NCBI RefSeq assembly: GCF_003096715.1
Contig: NZ_QEOL01000007.1
Location: 186,001 to 250,000 of the forward strand
Length of the DNA stretch: 64,000 nucleotides
From: Paraburkholderia silvatlantica
GTDB lineage: Bacteria; Pseudomonadota; Gammaproteobacteria; Burkholderiales; Burkholderiaceae
Direction of reading: 5' to 3'
Shown: one piece after another, positions 1-9,925 of the stretch
Layout of the letters: each line of letters opens with the position of its first letter
Position numbering within the stretch: position 1 is the stretch's first letter
Notes under the pieces: model-generated
Database searches by the model: none
What the model saw: only the letters and a program-made list of their open reading frames with translations
What the model was told of the DNA's origin: nothing
Position numbers and translations under genes: made by a program

Positions 1-712
1 GCTTCTTGAAGAGCTTCGCCGCTTCCTTCGCGAGCGCCTGGTCAGTCGCGCCGAGGAATTCCGGCAGCGCTTCGAGGATCGTGACGTCGGCACCGAGACG
101 GCGCCACACCGAGCCCAGCTCCAGACCGATCACGCCTGCGCCGATCACAGCCAGCTTCTTCGGCACGCTGTCGAACGTGAGCGCGCCTTCGTTGTCGGAG
201 ACGATCTTGTTGTCGACCGGAATGCCCGGCAGATGACGGGCCTTCGAGCCCGTCGCGATGATCACGTTCTTCGCCGTGACGACTTCGGTTTCGCCTTCGC
301 CGCTCACTTCGATCTGCACGCCGGCTTCGTTCTTGCCGGTGAACTTGCCATGGCCCTTGAGCCACGTGATCTTGTTCTTGCGGAACAGGAACTCGATACC
401 CTTCGTCATCTTCTCGACGATGCCTTCCTTGCGGGCGAGCATCTTCGCGACGTCGATCTTCACGTCGGAGACGTTGATGCCGTGATCGGCCAGGTGATGC
501 TGGGCGTTCTCGAACTCTTCCGACGAGGCGAGCAGCGCCTTCGACGGAATGCAGCCGACGTTCAGGCAGGTGCCGCCGAGCTTCAGCGCGCCGGCCGGGT
601 TCTTCCACTTTTCGATACACGCAACCGACTTGCCGAGCTGCGCGGCGCGGATCGCCGCGATATAGCCGCCGGGGCCGGCGCCGATCACGACGACGTCAAA
701 TTCTTTGGACAT
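1..712 (-). CDS. lpdA: Dihydrolipoamide dehydrogenase (E3), 3' end cut by window edge
   Basis: FAD-dependent E3 that reoxidises dihydrolipoamide on the odhB-encoded E2 with NAD+. The ATG at 712 opens a protein starting [20 protein letters not shown], the FAD-binding Rossmann glycine motif. The redox-active disulfide motif [16 protein letters not shown] follows at about residue 44, and a second Rossmann motif ([14 protein letters not shown]) is seen near residue 190. About 237 residues lie inside the window, out of roughly 475 expected; the dimerisation domain is missing only because the window ends. It is the third gene of the leftward odhA-odhB-lpdA operon, 101 bases after odhB, so it most likely serves the 2-oxoglutarate dehydrogenase complex, although such an E3 can be shared with other complexes. 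Confidence 0.95.
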   Translation of the reverse strand, partial: MSKEFDVVVIGAGPGGYIAAIRAAQLGKSVACIEKWKNPAGALKLGGTCLNVGCIPSKALLASSEEFENAQHHLADHGINVSDVKIDVAKMLARKEGIVEKMTKGIEFLFRKNKITWLKGHGKFTGKNEAGVQIEVSGEGETEVVTAKNVIIATGSKARHLPGIPVDNKIVSDNEGALTFDSVPKKLAVIGAGVIGLELGSVWRRLGADVTILEALPEFLGATDQALAKEAAKLFKK

Positions 713-813
713 GGTCATCCTTTCGAGACGTGAGCGCGGCACGCGGAGCCCGGTTTCCGGAGTCCGCGCGCACGGCGCTCAGTATGAGACTTGATGCTTG
801 ATGAGGCCGATCT

Positions 814-2085
814 TTACAGGTCGAGCAGCAGGCGAGCCGGATCTTCCAGCGCGTCCTTCATCGCGACCAGCGACAGGACGGCTTCGCGGCCGTCGATGAT
901 GCGGTGGTCGTACGACATCGCGAGGTAGTTCATCGGGCGGATCACGATCTGGCCGTTCTCCACCACGGCGCGTTCCTTCGTGGCGTGCACGCCGAGGATC
1001 GCCGACTGCGGCGGGTTGATGATCGGGGTCGAGAGCATCGAGCCGAACACGCCGCCGTTCGAGATCGAGAACGTGCCACCCGTCATTTCTTCGATCGAAA
1101 GCTTGCCGTCCTTGGCCTTCTGGCCGAATTCGGCGATCTTCTTCTCGATGTCGGCGAGGCTCATCTGGTCTGCATTACGCAGGATGGGCACCACCAGGCC
1201 GCGCGGCGAACCGACCGCGATACCGATGTCGAAGTAGCCGTGGTAGACGATGTCGTTGCCGTCGATCGACGCGTTGACGAGCGGGAACTTCTTGAGGGCG
1301 TGAACCGCAGCCTTCACGAAGAACGACATGAAGCCGAGCTTCACGCCGTGTTCCTTCTCGAACTTGTCCTTGTACTTGTTGCGCAGTTCCATGACCGGCG
1401 CCATGTTCACTTCGTTGAACGTCGTGAGGATGGCGTTGGTTTGCTGCGACTCGAGCAGACGCTCGGCGATACGCGCACGCAGACGCGACATCGGCACGCG
1501 CTGTTCCGGACGGTCGTTGAGCCAGCTCGCAGCCGACGCCGGTGCGTTGACTTGCGGCAGCGACGGCTTGGCGGCAGCGGGCTTCGCAGCCGGTGCGGCC
1601 GCGGGAGCGGCCTTCGGCGCGCCTGCGCCCAGCACGTCCTGCTTCGTGATGCGGCCGTCACGGCCCGTGCCGGCGACGTCGCCGCCCGACAGGCCCTTCT
1701 CGGCCATCAGCTTGTTCGCTGCAGGCGAGGCGATCGTGCTGCTTGCCGTCGACGCGGCAGCGGCCGCGACCGGAGCGGCAGCCGGTGCTGCGGCGGGCGC
1801 GGCAGCCGCAGCGGCTGCGGGGGCCGCAACGGCGCCGGCCTTGGCTTCCGTGTCGATCTTCGCGATCACTTGTTCGCTCGTGACGGTTGCGCCGTCGCCC
1901 ACGATGATCTCGGCCAGCACGCCGGCAGCCGGCGCGGGCACTTCGAGCACGACCTTATCGGTTTCGATCTCGATGACGACTTCGTCCTGGGCGATCGCTT
2001 CGCCCGGCTTCTTCTTCCACTGCAGCATCGTGCCTTCCGACACCGACTCCGAAAACTGCGGGACCTTCACTTCTACGATAGCCAT
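814..2085 (-). CDS. odhB: 2-oxoglutarate dehydrogenase E2, dihydrolipoyllysine succinyltransferase
   Basis: Transfers the succinyl group from E1 to CoA in the TCA cycle; forms the core of the cytoplasmic complex. The 423-residue protein has one N-terminal lipoyl domain (residues 1-77, lipoylated lysine K44 in ETDKVVLEV), a long Ala/Pro linker, a peripheral E3-binding domain at about 118-154 ([26 protein letters not shown]), a second Ala/Pro linker and the catalytic acyltransferase domain from about 195. The active-site motif SYDHRIIDG at 391-399 supplies the His and Asp. A single lipoyl domain and this length fit succinyltransferases rather than pyruvate E2. It lies between odhA and lpdA, 118 bases downstream of odhA, in one transcription unit. 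Confidence 0.97.
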   Translation of the reverse strand: MAIVEVKVPQFSESVSEGTMLQWKKKPGEAIAQDEVVIEIETDKVVLEVPAPAAGVLAEIIVGDGATVTSEQVIAKIDTEAKAGAVAAPAAAAAAAPAAAPAAAPVAAAAASTASSTIASPAANKLMAEKGLSGGDVAGTGRDGRITKQDVLGAGAPKAAPAAAPAAKPAAAKPSLPQVNAPASAASWLNDRPEQRVPMSRLRARIAERLLESQQTNAILTTFNEVNMAPVMELRNKYKDKFEKEHGVKLGFMSFFVKAAVHALKKFPLVNASIDGNDIVYHGYFDIGIAVGSPRGLVVPILRNADQMSLADIEKKIAEFGQKAKDGKLSIEEMTGGTFSISNGGVFGSMLSTPIINPPQSAILGVHATKERAVVENGQIVIRPMNYLAMSYDHRIIDGREAVLSLVAMKDALEDPARLLLDL

Positions 2086-2203
2086 GTGATTTTCCTGAAT
2101 ACTTTTTCGGGGACATCCCCGTATGACGAACCGGGTCGCGCACGTGAGCGCGGGAAAGCGCGCGTTGAATCCGCACGCTTTCCCGGTTCGATTGCTCTAG
2201 TGC

Positions 2204-5068
2204 TTACTTCGCGACCTGCGCGCCCTTCAGGCGGCCGAATGCGCCTTCGATCAGCGACTTCTGCTGCTCGTAGTGCTTCGCGTAGTAGCCGACAGCCGGC
2301 GATGCGGAAGCAGGACGGCCGCTGTACGCGAGCTTCATGCCTTCCTTCATGCCTTCCTTCAGGTGGTGCTCGATGTAGAACCACGGGCCCTGATTCTGCG
2401 GCTCGTCCTGCACCCAGACCACTTCGGTCGCGTTGTCGTACTTCTTCAGCTCGGCTTCGAACTGCTTGTGCGCGAACGGATAGAGCTGTTCGATACGGAT
2501 GATCGCGACGTCGTTCGCCTTCGCTTCGCGGCGGTGTGCCACGAGGTCGAAGTACACGCGGCCCGAGCAGGCGACCACGCGCTTGACCTTCTTCGCGTCG
2601 ATGGCTTCGTCCACTTCGCCGATGACCGGCTGGAACGTGCCCTTCGCCAGTTCGGACAGATCCGACACGGCTTCCTTGTGACGCAGCAGCGACTTCGGCG
2701 TGAAGATGATGAGCGGCTTGCGGAACAGGCGGATCATCTGACGGCGCAGCACGTGGAAGATCTGGGCCGGCGTGGTCGGCTGAACGACCTGCATGTTGTG
2801 CTCGGCGCACAGCTGCAGGAAACGCTCGATACGCGCCGACGAGTGCTCCGGGCCCTGGCCTTCGTAGCCGTGCGGCAGCAGCATCGTGAGACCCGAGACG
2901 CGGCCCCACTTCACTTCGCCCGACGAGATGAACTGGTCGATCACGACCTGCGCACCGTTGACGAAGTCGCCGAACTGGCCTTCCCACGCGACGAGCGTGT
3001 TCGGCTCGGCGGTCGAGTAGCCGTATTCGAAGCCCAGCACGGCCTCTTCCGAGAGCACCGAGTCGATCACTGTGAACTGCGCCTGGTTCTCGCCGATATT
3101 CTGCAGCGGCACGTACGTGCCGTCGTCCCAGCGCTCGCGGTTCTGGTCGTGGAGAACGGCGTGGCGGTGCGTGAACGTGCCGCGGCCCGAGTCCTGGCCC
3201 GTCAGGCGGACGGCGTAGCCCGAAGCGACCAGCGATGCGAACGCGAGGTGCTCGCCCATGCCCCAGTCGAGCTTCGCTTCGCCCTTGCCCATCGCGCGGC
3301 GGTCGTTGATGACGCGCTCGACCAGCGGGTGAACCTTGAAGTTCTCGGGGATCGTGGTGATGCGCTCAGCCAGACGCTTGAGTTCGGCGAGCGGCACTGC
3401 CGTATCGGCGGCGTCGGTCCACTTGCGGTTCAGGAACGGAACCCAGTCCACCGCGTACTTGCTCTTGTAGTTCGAGAGCACGGGGTCGATCGTGTGGTGG
3501 CCTTCGTCCATCGCGGCGCGGTAGGCCTTGACGTAGTTGTCCGCGTCTTCAGCCGTGATCACGCCTTGCTGCACGAGCTTCTCGGCGTACAGCGCGCGGG
3601 TGCCCGGGTGCTTCGCGATCGTCTTGTACATCAGCGGCTGCGTGACCGCCGGCGTGTCCTGCTCGTTGTGGCCGAGCTTGCGGAAGCAGATGATGTCGAC
3701 CACGACATCCTTGTGGTACTGCATGCGGAATTCGACCGCGAGCTGGATAGCCAGCACGACCGCTTCCGGATCGTCGCCGTTCACGTGCAGCACCGGCGCT
3801 TCGATCATCTTGACCACGTCGGTACAGTAGAGCGTCGAACGCGCGTCGCGCGGGTCCGAGGTCGTGAAGCCGATCTGGTTGTTGATGACGATGTGCAGCG
3901 TGCCGTGCGTGCCGTAACCGCGCGTTTGCGCGAGGTTCAGCGTTTCCATCACGACGCCCTGGCCTGCGAAGGCCGCGTCGCCGTGGATCTGCACCGGCAG
4001 CACCTGCAGGCCGTCTGCATCGCCGCGGCGATCCATCCGGGCCTTCGCCGAACCTTCGACCACCGGGTTGACGATTTCGAGGTGCGACGGGTTGAACGCG
4101 AGCGACAGATGGACCGGGCCGCCTTCGGTCGCGACGTCCGACGAGAAGCCCTTGTGGTACTTCACGTCGCCTGCCGGCAGGTCGTCGACATGCTTGCCTT
4201 CGAATTCGGCGAAGAGGTCAGCCGGCATCTTGCCGAGCGTATTGACGAGCACGTTCAGACGGCCGCGGTGAGCCATGCCGATGACGATTTCCTGCACGCC
4301 CTTCGCGCCGGCGTGACGAACGACTTCGTCCATCGCGGCGATGAAGGACTCGCCGCCTTCGAGCGAGAAGCGCTTCTGGCCGACGTACTTGGTGTGCAGG
4401 AAGCGCTCGAGGCCTTCGGCGGCCGTCAGGCGCTGCAGGATGTGCTTCTTTTTATCAGCCGTGAAGTTGGGCGTCGAGCGGATCGACTCGAGACGCTCCT
4501 TCCACCAGCGCTTTTGTTCAGGATCGCTGATGTACATGTACTCGGCGCCGAGCGTGCCGCAGTACGTATCGCGCAGCGCCTTGACGATCTCGCGCAGCGA
4601 CGCGCGCTCGAAACCGAAGTACAGGTTCGTGGCGCTGAACGTCTGGTCCATGTCGGCTTCGGTGAAGTCGTAGAACGCAGGCTCGAGTTCGGGAATGTTC
4701 GGACGTTCGCGGCGCTTGAGCGGATCGAGATTGGCCCATTGCGAGCCGAGGAATCGATAAGCGCCAATCAGGGACTGAACGTAGACTTGCTTGCGGGCCG
4801 TGGCGAGGTCTTCGCCGCCGCCGCGCGGAATAAATGCGTTGGCCTTCGCGCGTTGAGCGAAGGATTCGACGATCGGCCCGTGGGCGATGTCGTTGTCGGC
4901 CGTGCCACTCGACGACGGCACGTTTTGCAGTGCGTCGAAGTATTCGCGCCAGGTGTCCGGAACGGACGCAGGGTTGTCAAGATATGCTTCGTATAGCTCT
5001 TCGACATACGGAGCATTGCCGCCGAACAAATAGGAGTTCAGCTGGAATTGCTTCATCGTTTCCGACAT
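2204..5068 (-). CDS. odhA: 2-oxoglutarate dehydrogenase E1 component
   Basis: Thiamine-diphosphate enzyme that decarboxylates 2-oxoglutarate and succinylates the lipoyl group of OdhB. It is 954 residues, close to the 933 of E. coli SucA. The N-terminal peptide (residues 10-47, SYLFGGNAPYVEELYEAYL) is the E2-contacting segment typical of the family. The substrate-binding motif GMAHRGRLNVL is at about 264 and the ThDP/Mg motif runs from GDAAFAGQG (about 363) to NNQIGFTTS (about 397). The C-terminal transketolase-like half is intact. The ATG at 5068 has an AAAGGTG ribosome site 6-7 bases upstream that abuts a leader hairpin (see 5069-5180). It is the first gene of the operon. Confidence 0.97.
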   Translation of the reverse strand: MSETMKQFQLNSYLFGGNAPYVEELYEAYLDNPASVPDTWREYFDALQNVPSSSGTADNDIAHGPIVESFAQRAKANAFIPRGGGEDLATARKQVYVQSLIGAYRFLGSQWANLDPLKRRERPNIPELEPAFYDFTEADMDQTFSATNLYFGFERASLREIVKALRDTYCGTLGAEYMYISDPEQKRWWKERLESIRSTPNFTADKKKHILQRLTAAEGLERFLHTKYVGQKRFSLEGGESFIAAMDEVVRHAGAKGVQEIVIGMAHRGRLNVLVNTLGKMPADLFAEFEGKHVDDLPAGDVKYHKGFSSDVATEGGPVHLSLAFNPSHLEIVNPVVEGSAKARMDRRGDADGLQVLPVQIHGDAAFAGQGVVMETLNLAQTRGYGTHGTLHIVINNQIGFTTSDPRDARSTLYCTDVVKMIEAPVLHVNGDDPEAVVLAIQLAVEFRMQYHKDVVVDIICFRKLGHNEQDTPAVTQPLMYKTIAKHPGTRALYAEKLVQQGVITAEDADNYVKAYRAAMDEGHHTIDPVLSNYKSKYAVDWVPFLNRKWTDAADTAVPLAELKRLAERITTIPENFKVHPLVERVINDRRAMGKGEAKLDWGMGEHLAFASLVASGYAVRLTGQDSGRGTFTHRHAVLHDQNRERWDDGTYVPLQNIGENQAQFTVIDSVLSEEAVLGFEYGYSTAEPNTLVAWEGQFGDFVNGAQVVIDQFISSGEVKWGRVSGLTMLLPHGYEGQGPEHSSARIERFLQLCAEHNMQVVQPTTPAQIFHVLRRQMIRLFRKPLIIFTPKSLLRHKEAVSDLSELAKGTFQPVIGEVDEAIDAKKVKRVVACSGRVYFDLVAHRREAKANDVAIIRIEQLYPFAHKQFEAELKKYDNATEVVWVQDEPQNQGPWFYIEHHLKEGMKEGMKLAYSGRPASASPAVGYYAKHYEQQKSLIEGAFGRLKGAQVAK

Positions 5069-5180
5069 TTACGCTCACCTTTCTTCGAGTTTCTCGAGAA
5101 ATAGCGGGTTACTCAACCTTCCGCGCCACGGCCTGACCGTTTAGCGGATTGCGAATCAAGTCTGCTTGGAAGGACCTAAA
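5069..5180 (-). promoter_or_regulatory. odhA 5' leader with SD-proximal hairpin (sucA RNA motif candidate)
   Basis: Read on the minus strand, 5101-5080 form a 9-bp stem (one bulged A, AAA loop) whose 3' arm runs directly into the AAAGGTG ribosome site of odhA. Further upstream GGAAGG (5117-5122) can pair with CCTTCC (5168-5173). A conserved RNA called the sucA motif has been described in front of sucA genes in Burkholderiales, with structure overlapping the Shine-Dalgarno sequence; position and architecture fit. I did not align to the published consensus, so the family name is inference while the hairpin is seen directly. Confidence 0.6.
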
Positions 5181-5194
5181 TCATGCATCCGCGG

Positions 5195-5223
5195 AGTATA
5201 GCGCATATGCGCATCTCACCACA
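5195..5223 (-). promoter_or_regulatory. Candidate promoter of the odhA operon
   Basis: On the minus strand a TATACT -10 lies at 5200-5195 with only a weak -35 (TGTGGT, 5223-5218) at 17-base spacing. Transcription would start near 5188 and give a leader of about 120 bases containing the structured element at 5069-5180. Confidence 0.45.
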
Positions 5224-5327
5224 GGATGCAATGCGACCGAACACCACGCGGGAAGCCTTTTTACATGGGCCCTTGCGGCATTCGCAAAGCACTCTTCCCG
5301 CACCGCAATGCAATCCCCGCCAGACGC

Positions 5328-5357
5328 AAAAAAGCCGCCCGTAAAGCGGCGGCTTTT
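5328..5357. terminator. Intrinsic terminator after typA
   Basis: GCCGCC (5334-5339) pairs with GGCGGC (5348-5353). An A6 run lies on the left and T4 on the right, so it can act in both directions. For leftward typA, ending at 5408, the minus-strand RNA ends in U6. It also insulates the odhA operon promoter region. Confidence 0.8.
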
Positions 5358-5407
5358 CTGTGAGTCTTTGTGCATTGCAGTGCGGAAAAAAGCGCTAATA
5401 ATGCAAA

Positions 5408-7234
5408 TTACTCGGTAGCGCCTTCGCGGCTCGCGCGGCGACGCTCGTGCTCTTTGAGGTGACGCTTGCGCAAACGGATCGACTGCGGCGTGACTTCCAC
5501 GAGTTCGTCGTCGTCGATGAATTCCACGGCGTATTCGAGCGACATCTGGATCGGCGGCACGAGGCGCACGGCTTCGTCGGTGCCCGAGGCGCGCACGTTG
5601 GTGAGCTGCTTGCCCTTGATCGGATTCACGACGAGGTCGTTGTCGCGGCTGTGAATGCCGATGATCATGCCTTCGTACAGCGCGTCGCCCGGCTTCACGA
5701 ACATGCGGCCACGGTCCTGCAGCTTCCACAGTGCGTAGGCGACAGCGGCGCCGTCGTCCTGCGAGATCAGCACGCCGTTGCGGCGCTCGCCGAGCGTGCC
5801 TTCCTTGACCGGGCCGTAGGCGTCGAACACGTGGCTCATGAGGCCCGTGCCGCGCGTAAGCGTCATGAACTCGCCCTGGAAGCCGATCAGGCCACGGGCC
5901 GGAATGCGGTACTCGAGACGCGTGCGGCCGCGGCCGTCCGAAGCCATGTCGAGCATTTCGCCCTTGCGGCGGCCCAGCTCTTCCATGACCCCGCCCTGGT
6001 GGCCGTCTTCGACGTCCACGGTCAGCAGTTCGTACGGCTCCTGCTTCACGCCGTCGACTTCGTGCAGCACCACGCGCGGACGCGACACGGCCAGCTCGTA
6101 GCCTTCGCGGCGCATGTTTTCGATCAGGATCGTGAGGTGCAGTTCGCCACGGCCCGACACTTCGAAGGTCGTTTCGTCGCCGGTGTCCTTCACGCGCAGC
6201 GCGACGTTGTGGTTCAGCTCCTTCGTGAGACGGTCGCGGATCTGGCGGCTCGTCACGAACTTGCCTTCGCGGCCTGCGAGCGGCGACGAGTTCACGAGGA
6301 AGTTCATCGTCAGGGTGGGCTCGTCCACCGTGATCATCGGCAGGGCTTCGGGGGTGTCGACTGCGCAGATCGTCGCGCCGATGCCGATGTCTTCGATGCC
6401 GTTGATCAGCACGATGTCGCCGGCTTCGGCCGATTCGACCTGCACGCGCTCGAGACCGCTGAACGACAGCACCTGATTGATCTTGCGGCTCATCACCTCG
6501 CCTTCCGGACCGAAGCGCAGCGCCACTTGCTGACCCGGCTTGATGCGGCCGCGCTTGATGCGGCCCACGCCGATACGGCCGACATAGGTCGAGTAGTCGA
6601 GCGAGGTGATCTGCAGCTGCAGCGGGCCTTCCGGATCGGCGTCGCGCACCGGCACGTGCTCGAGGATCGCCTCGAACAGGGGACGCATGTCGCCTTCGCG
6701 CGCGTCGGCGGAGAGCGACGCATAGCCGTTCAGGCCCGAGGCATACACCACCGGGAAGTCGAGCTGCTCTTCGGTCGCGCCGAGCTTGTCGAACAGGTCG
6801 AAGGTCTGGTTGATCACCCAGTCGATACGAGCGCCCGGACGGTCGATCTTGTTGACGACGACGATCGGCTTCAGGCCGAGCGCGAGCGCCTTCTTCGTGA
6901 CGAAGCGCGTTTGCGGCATCGGGCCTTCCACGGCGTCGACGAGCAGCAGCACCGAGTCGACCATCGAGAGCACGCGCTCCACTTCGCCGCCGAAGTCGGC
7001 GTGGCCCGGGGTGTCGACGATGTTGATGTGGGTGCCTTCGTACTCGACCGCGCAATTCTTCGCGAGAATCGTGATCCCGCGCTCTTTTTCGATGTCGTTC
7101 GAGTCCATGACGCGTTCGGCGACCTGCTGGTTGTCGCGGAAGGTGCCGGACTGGCGCAGCAGTTGGTCGACGAGCGTGGTCTTGCCGTGGTCGACGTGGG
7201 CAATGATGGCGATGTTGCGAAGAGCGCGGGACAT
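5408..7234 (-). CDS. typA: Ribosome-associated translational GTPase TypA/BipA
   Basis: EF-G-like GTPase that binds the ribosome and helps assembly and growth under stress. The start is placed at the ATG at 7234 ([20 protein letters not shown]) because the family begins almost directly at this P-loop; an in-frame upstream start would add 11 unmatched residues. The 608-residue product matches the usual 605-610. G1 AHVDHGKT (12-19), the effector region ERGITI and DTPGHADF, and NKIDRPGAR are all present, followed by domains II, III, V and the BipA-specific C-terminus. It is a single gene with its own extended -10 promoter (7380-7388) and terminator (5328-5357). Confidence 0.97.
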   Translation of the reverse strand: MSRALRNIAIIAHVDHGKTTLVDQLLRQSGTFRDNQQVAERVMDSNDIEKERGITILAKNCAVEYEGTHINIVDTPGHADFGGEVERVLSMVDSVLLLVDAVEGPMPQTRFVTKKALALGLKPIVVVNKIDRPGARIDWVINQTFDLFDKLGATEEQLDFPVVYASGLNGYASLSADAREGDMRPLFEAILEHVPVRDADPEGPLQLQITSLDYSTYVGRIGVGRIKRGRIKPGQQVALRFGPEGEVMSRKINQVLSFSGLERVQVESAEAGDIVLINGIEDIGIGATICAVDTPEALPMITVDEPTLTMNFLVNSSPLAGREGKFVTSRQIRDRLTKELNHNVALRVKDTGDETTFEVSGRGELHLTILIENMRREGYELAVSRPRVVLHEVDGVKQEPYELLTVDVEDGHQGGVMEELGRRKGEMLDMASDGRGRTRLEYRIPARGLIGFQGEFMTLTRGTGLMSHVFDAYGPVKEGTLGERRNGVLISQDDGAAVAYALWKLQDRGRMFVKPGDALYEGMIIGIHSRDNDLVVNPIKGKQLTNVRASGTDEAVRLVPPIQMSLEYAVEFIDDDELVEVTPQSIRLRKRHLKEHERRRASREGATE

Positions 7235-7379
7235 AGGAACCTGGGTACAGTTGAGTGCGCCGCGCATGCCCTGCTGGCAGGCCCGGCGAGGGCGCGCGGC
7301 CGCCGCTTCGATCCGCCCCGCAACGACTGCCGGCGGGTCAATTCAGCATCGCTGCAATGACGCACTTTGGGAACCTGAA

Positions 7380-7388
7380 ATTATAGCA
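7380..7388 (-). promoter_or_regulatory. Extended -10 promoter upstream of typA
   Basis: The minus strand reads TGCTATAAT at 7388-7380, a perfect -10 with the TGn extension; no good -35 is seen, as is common for extended -10 promoters. Transcription would begin near 7373, giving typA a leader of about 140 bases. Confidence 0.6.
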
Positions 7389-7589
7389 TGCGCGGATGAA
7401 TTGATCTTGCGCATATCAGGGAGCACCCTGGATCGGGCTGGCCGGCGTCGCAACCGCGCAACGCGGGCAACGCGGGCAACGAATGCGGCGAGCACCGCGG
7501 CGCGGCGCTCACGGCGCATTCTCCCATGCCCACGGGGCCGGATTAAGCCCCTACTCTGCAAAGGTTTCTCGGCAAAGGCAGAATAAACC

Positions 7590-7618
7590 TTGCCGCGTCA
7601 AGTAACCGCCCCTATAAT
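7590..7618 (+). promoter_or_regulatory. Sigma-70 promoter of the MarR-emr operon
   Basis: TTGCCG (7590-7595) and a perfect TATAAT (7613-7618) are separated by exactly 17 bases, 37 bases before the MarR start codon. A short dyad CTTG-N6-CAAG (7589-7602) overlaps the -35 and could be a MarR operator; that part is inference. Confidence 0.7.
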
Positions 7619-7654
7619 CCCTGCCTGGTCAACCATTGCAGTCGCAGCAGAATC

Positions 7655-8158
7655 ATGACGGATCCGACTCCCACGCCCCCGCCCGAAGTCCGCGACTACG
7701 ACCTCGGCGAGAGCGTCGGCTACCTGATCTCGCGGGTGAAATCGACCATGTCGAACATGGTCACCCAGCGCGCCGTTGCCGAACTCGGCGTCACGAGCCA
7801 GCAGGCCAGCATCCTCTTCATGGTGGCGAGCGGCAAATGCACGCTCGCGGCCGAACTCGCGCGCGACTACGGCATCGACGCGAGCGCCGTCACGCGGCTC
7901 GTCGACCGGCTGGAGAAGCGCGGGCTCCTGCAGCGCGTGCGCAGTTCCGAAGACCGCCGCGCGGTACGTCTCGCGCTCACGCCCGAGGGGCTTGCCATCG
8001 CAGCGCGCATGCCGGCGATTTTCCGCAGCGTCACGGAGCATCTCTCCGCCGGATTCACGCCTGAGGAAGTCGGCTTCCTGAAGAGCATGTTGCGGCGGAT
8101 TCTTTCGAATAGCTGCGACGCTAGCCAGAGTTCGAATCCGAATCCGCCCGCAAATTGA
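7655..8158 (+). CDS. MarR-family transcriptional regulator of the emr pump
   Basis: A 167-residue cytoplasmic winged-helix regulator. The helix-turn-helix is at about residues 62-85 (TLAAELARDYGIDASAVTR), followed by the wing (VRSSEDRRAVRLALT). MarR proteins bind DNA as dimers and release it on binding phenolic or hydrophobic compounds. It is the first gene of a rightward set with the outer-membrane factor, EmrA and EmrB genes, the usual arrangement for a local repressor of an Emr-type pump, so it probably represses its own operon at the promoter 7590-7618. The Pro-rich first ten residues look disordered. Its ligand cannot be told from sequence. Confidence 0.9.
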   Translation: MTDPTPTPPPEVRDYDLGESVGYLISRVKSTMSNMVTQRAVAELGVTSQQASILFMVASGKCTLAAELARDYGIDASAVTRLVDRLEKRGLLQRVRSSEDRRAVRLALTPEGLAIAARMPAIFRSVTEHLSAGFTPEEVGFLKSMLRRILSNSCDASQSSNPNPPAN

Positions 8159-8247
8159 TGACGGGGCAAGCAAATTTGAAATCGCAGAACAAGAAAATAG
8201 CTGCATCGTCCAGTATCACTACACACTCTCATGCATCGAGACGAGCA

Positions 8248-9849
8248 ATGAAATCCCAATCCGAGTTTGCGCCAGTTCCGGCCGTGCGGGCGCTGTCCTG
8301 CCGGGCGGCGGTCGCCGCCGCGGTCGCGGCGCTCGCCCTTTCGGGTTGCGCGAACTACATCGGCATCAAGAGCGACAAGACCATCGATCAGCCGCAGCAG
8401 TTCGAAAGCTCGCAGAGCATTCCGGCGCAAGGCGGCCAGTGGCCCACGCTCGACTGGGCGAACCAGTTCGGCGACCCGCAGCTGCCGAGGCTGATCGACG
8501 AGGCGCTCGAAGGCAGCCCCACCATCGCCCAGGCGCAGGCGCGCCTCGCCAAGGCGTCGTCGTATATCGAAACCTCGCGCTCGGCGCTCTTCCCGAAGGC
8601 CGACCTGAGCTATTCGTGGACCCGCGAGCTGTACTCGGCCAACGCCCTCTTCCCGCCTCCGTACGGCGGCACCTGGTATAGCGAGAACAACGTGCTCGCC
8701 AGCGCCTCGTGGGATCTGGACCTCTGGGGCAAGAACCGTCAGCGCCTCGCGCAAGCCGTTTCCGCGCAGCGTGCCGCGCAAGCCGACATGCAGCAGGCGC
8801 GCATCACGCTCGCCTCCTCGGTTGCGCGCACGTACAACCAGCTCGCCCAGCTCTACGAACTGCGCGACATCGCCGTGCACGAGATCGACAACCGCAAGAC
8901 GATCGGCACGATCACGAACGGGCGCGTCGCGGCGGGCCTCGACACCAACGTCGAGAAGCAGACCGCGAACGGCAACATCGCGACGAGCCAGGCGAACCTC
9001 TCGCAGATCGACGGCCAGATCGAAACCGTGCGCTACCAGCTCGGCGCGCTGCTCGGCAAGGGCCCCGACCGTGGCCTGCAGATCGCAAAACCGGTGCTCA
9101 ATCCGGTCGCCAACGTCGCTCTGCCCGACAATCTGCCCGCCGACCTGCTCGCGCGCCGCCCCGACATCGTCGCCGCGCGCTGGCAGGTGGAAGCCGCGAT
9201 GCACGACGTGAAGGAAGCCAAGGCCGAGTTCTATCCCGACGTGAACCTTGCGGCGGGCTTCGGCTTCGACGCGTTCGGATGGGGCAAATTCCTGAACTTC
9301 ACGAGCCGCCAGGCGAACATCGGCCCGGCCGTGCATTTGCCGCTCTTCGACGCGGGCGCGTTGCGCGCGCAACTGAAAGGCCGCTACGCCGACTTCGAGC
9401 TCGATGTGGCGAACTACAACCAGACGCTCATCGGCGCGTTCCAGGACGTGGCGACCGACGTGTCGACGATCCGCTCGGCCGACCGGCAGCTGGTGGACGC
9501 CGAGCGCGCGCTCGACGCTTCGACCAAGGCCTGGCAGCTCGCGGTGATCCGCTACAAGGCGGGGCTCTCCGAGCAGCTTCAGGTGCTCACGGCCGACCAG
9601 AACCGCCTCGCCGCCGAGCAGACGGTGTCGAACCTGAAGGCGCAGCGCCGCGACCAGCAGATGGCGCTCATCAAGTCGCTCGGCGGCGGCTTCGAAGCGC
9701 AAGGCGCCGGTATCACGCCGCCGGCCGAAGTCGGCAGCGAAGCGCGTGGCCAAAGCGACGTGAACGGCGCGCCGTGGCGCGGTACGCGCTCGCCGCAGAA
9801 CGCGGCGGCGGCGGCGAACGCGGCCAACGCTGCGCCTGCGTCGAACTGA
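8248..9849 (+). CDS. Outer-membrane efflux lipoprotein (NodT/OprM-like)
   Basis: Trimeric TolC-type outer-membrane channel partner for the EmrAB pump that follows. I chose the ATG at 8248 because it places a signal peptide directly before a lipobox (LALSGC, Cys near residue 33); the open frame starts 31 codons earlier and would put a polar leader before it. The 533-residue product shows the two duplicated OEP repeats with the helical barrel signatures (ARLAKASSYIETSRSALFPK; LLARRPDIVAARWQVEAA). The C-terminal 60 residues are Gly/Ala-rich and probably unstructured in the periplasm. It lies 89 bases after the MarR gene and 76 before emrA. Confidence 0.92.
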   Translation: MKSQSEFAPVPAVRALSCRAAVAAAVAALALSGCANYIGIKSDKTIDQPQQFESSQSIPAQGGQWPTLDWANQFGDPQLPRLIDEALEGSPTIAQAQARLAKASSYIETSRSALFPKADLSYSWTRELYSANALFPPPYGGTWYSENNVLASASWDLDLWGKNRQRLAQAVSAQRAAQADMQQARITLASSVARTYNQLAQLYELRDIAVHEIDNRKTIGTITNGRVAAGLDTNVEKQTANGNIATSQANLSQIDGQIETVRYQLGALLGKGPDRGLQIAKPVLNPVANVALPDNLPADLLARRPDIVAARWQVEAAMHDVKEAKAEFYPDVNLAAGFGFDAFGWGKFLNFTSRQANIGPAVHLPLFDAGALRAQLKGRYADFELDVANYNQTLIGAFQDVATDVSTIRSADRQLVDAERALDASTKAWQLAVIRYKAGLSEQLQVLTADQNRLAAEQTVSNLKAQRRDQQMALIKSLGGGFEAQGAGITPPAEVGSEARGQSDVNGAPWRGTRSPQNAAAAANAANAAPASN

Positions 9850-9925
9850 GTGTCGAACTGAGCGCCGAGCACCACGCGAACATCAAAACTGAACGAACAG
9901 CACGCAAGCATCCGGAGATCCTTCC

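Noticed and set aside
2273..4996. 907-codon open frame on the plus strand opposite odhA
   Set aside because: Antisense shadow of a high-GC coding region: Arg/Val/His/Asp-rich composition, no start context and no family resemblance. The same holds for 904-2502, 5447-7360, 14635-17532, 29207-31459, 49989-51932, 52287-54503 and 54031-56982.
7461..7482. Short repeats of CGCGGGCAA upstream of typA
   Set aside because: Only two full copies plus fragments; too short and too GC-biased to be informative.
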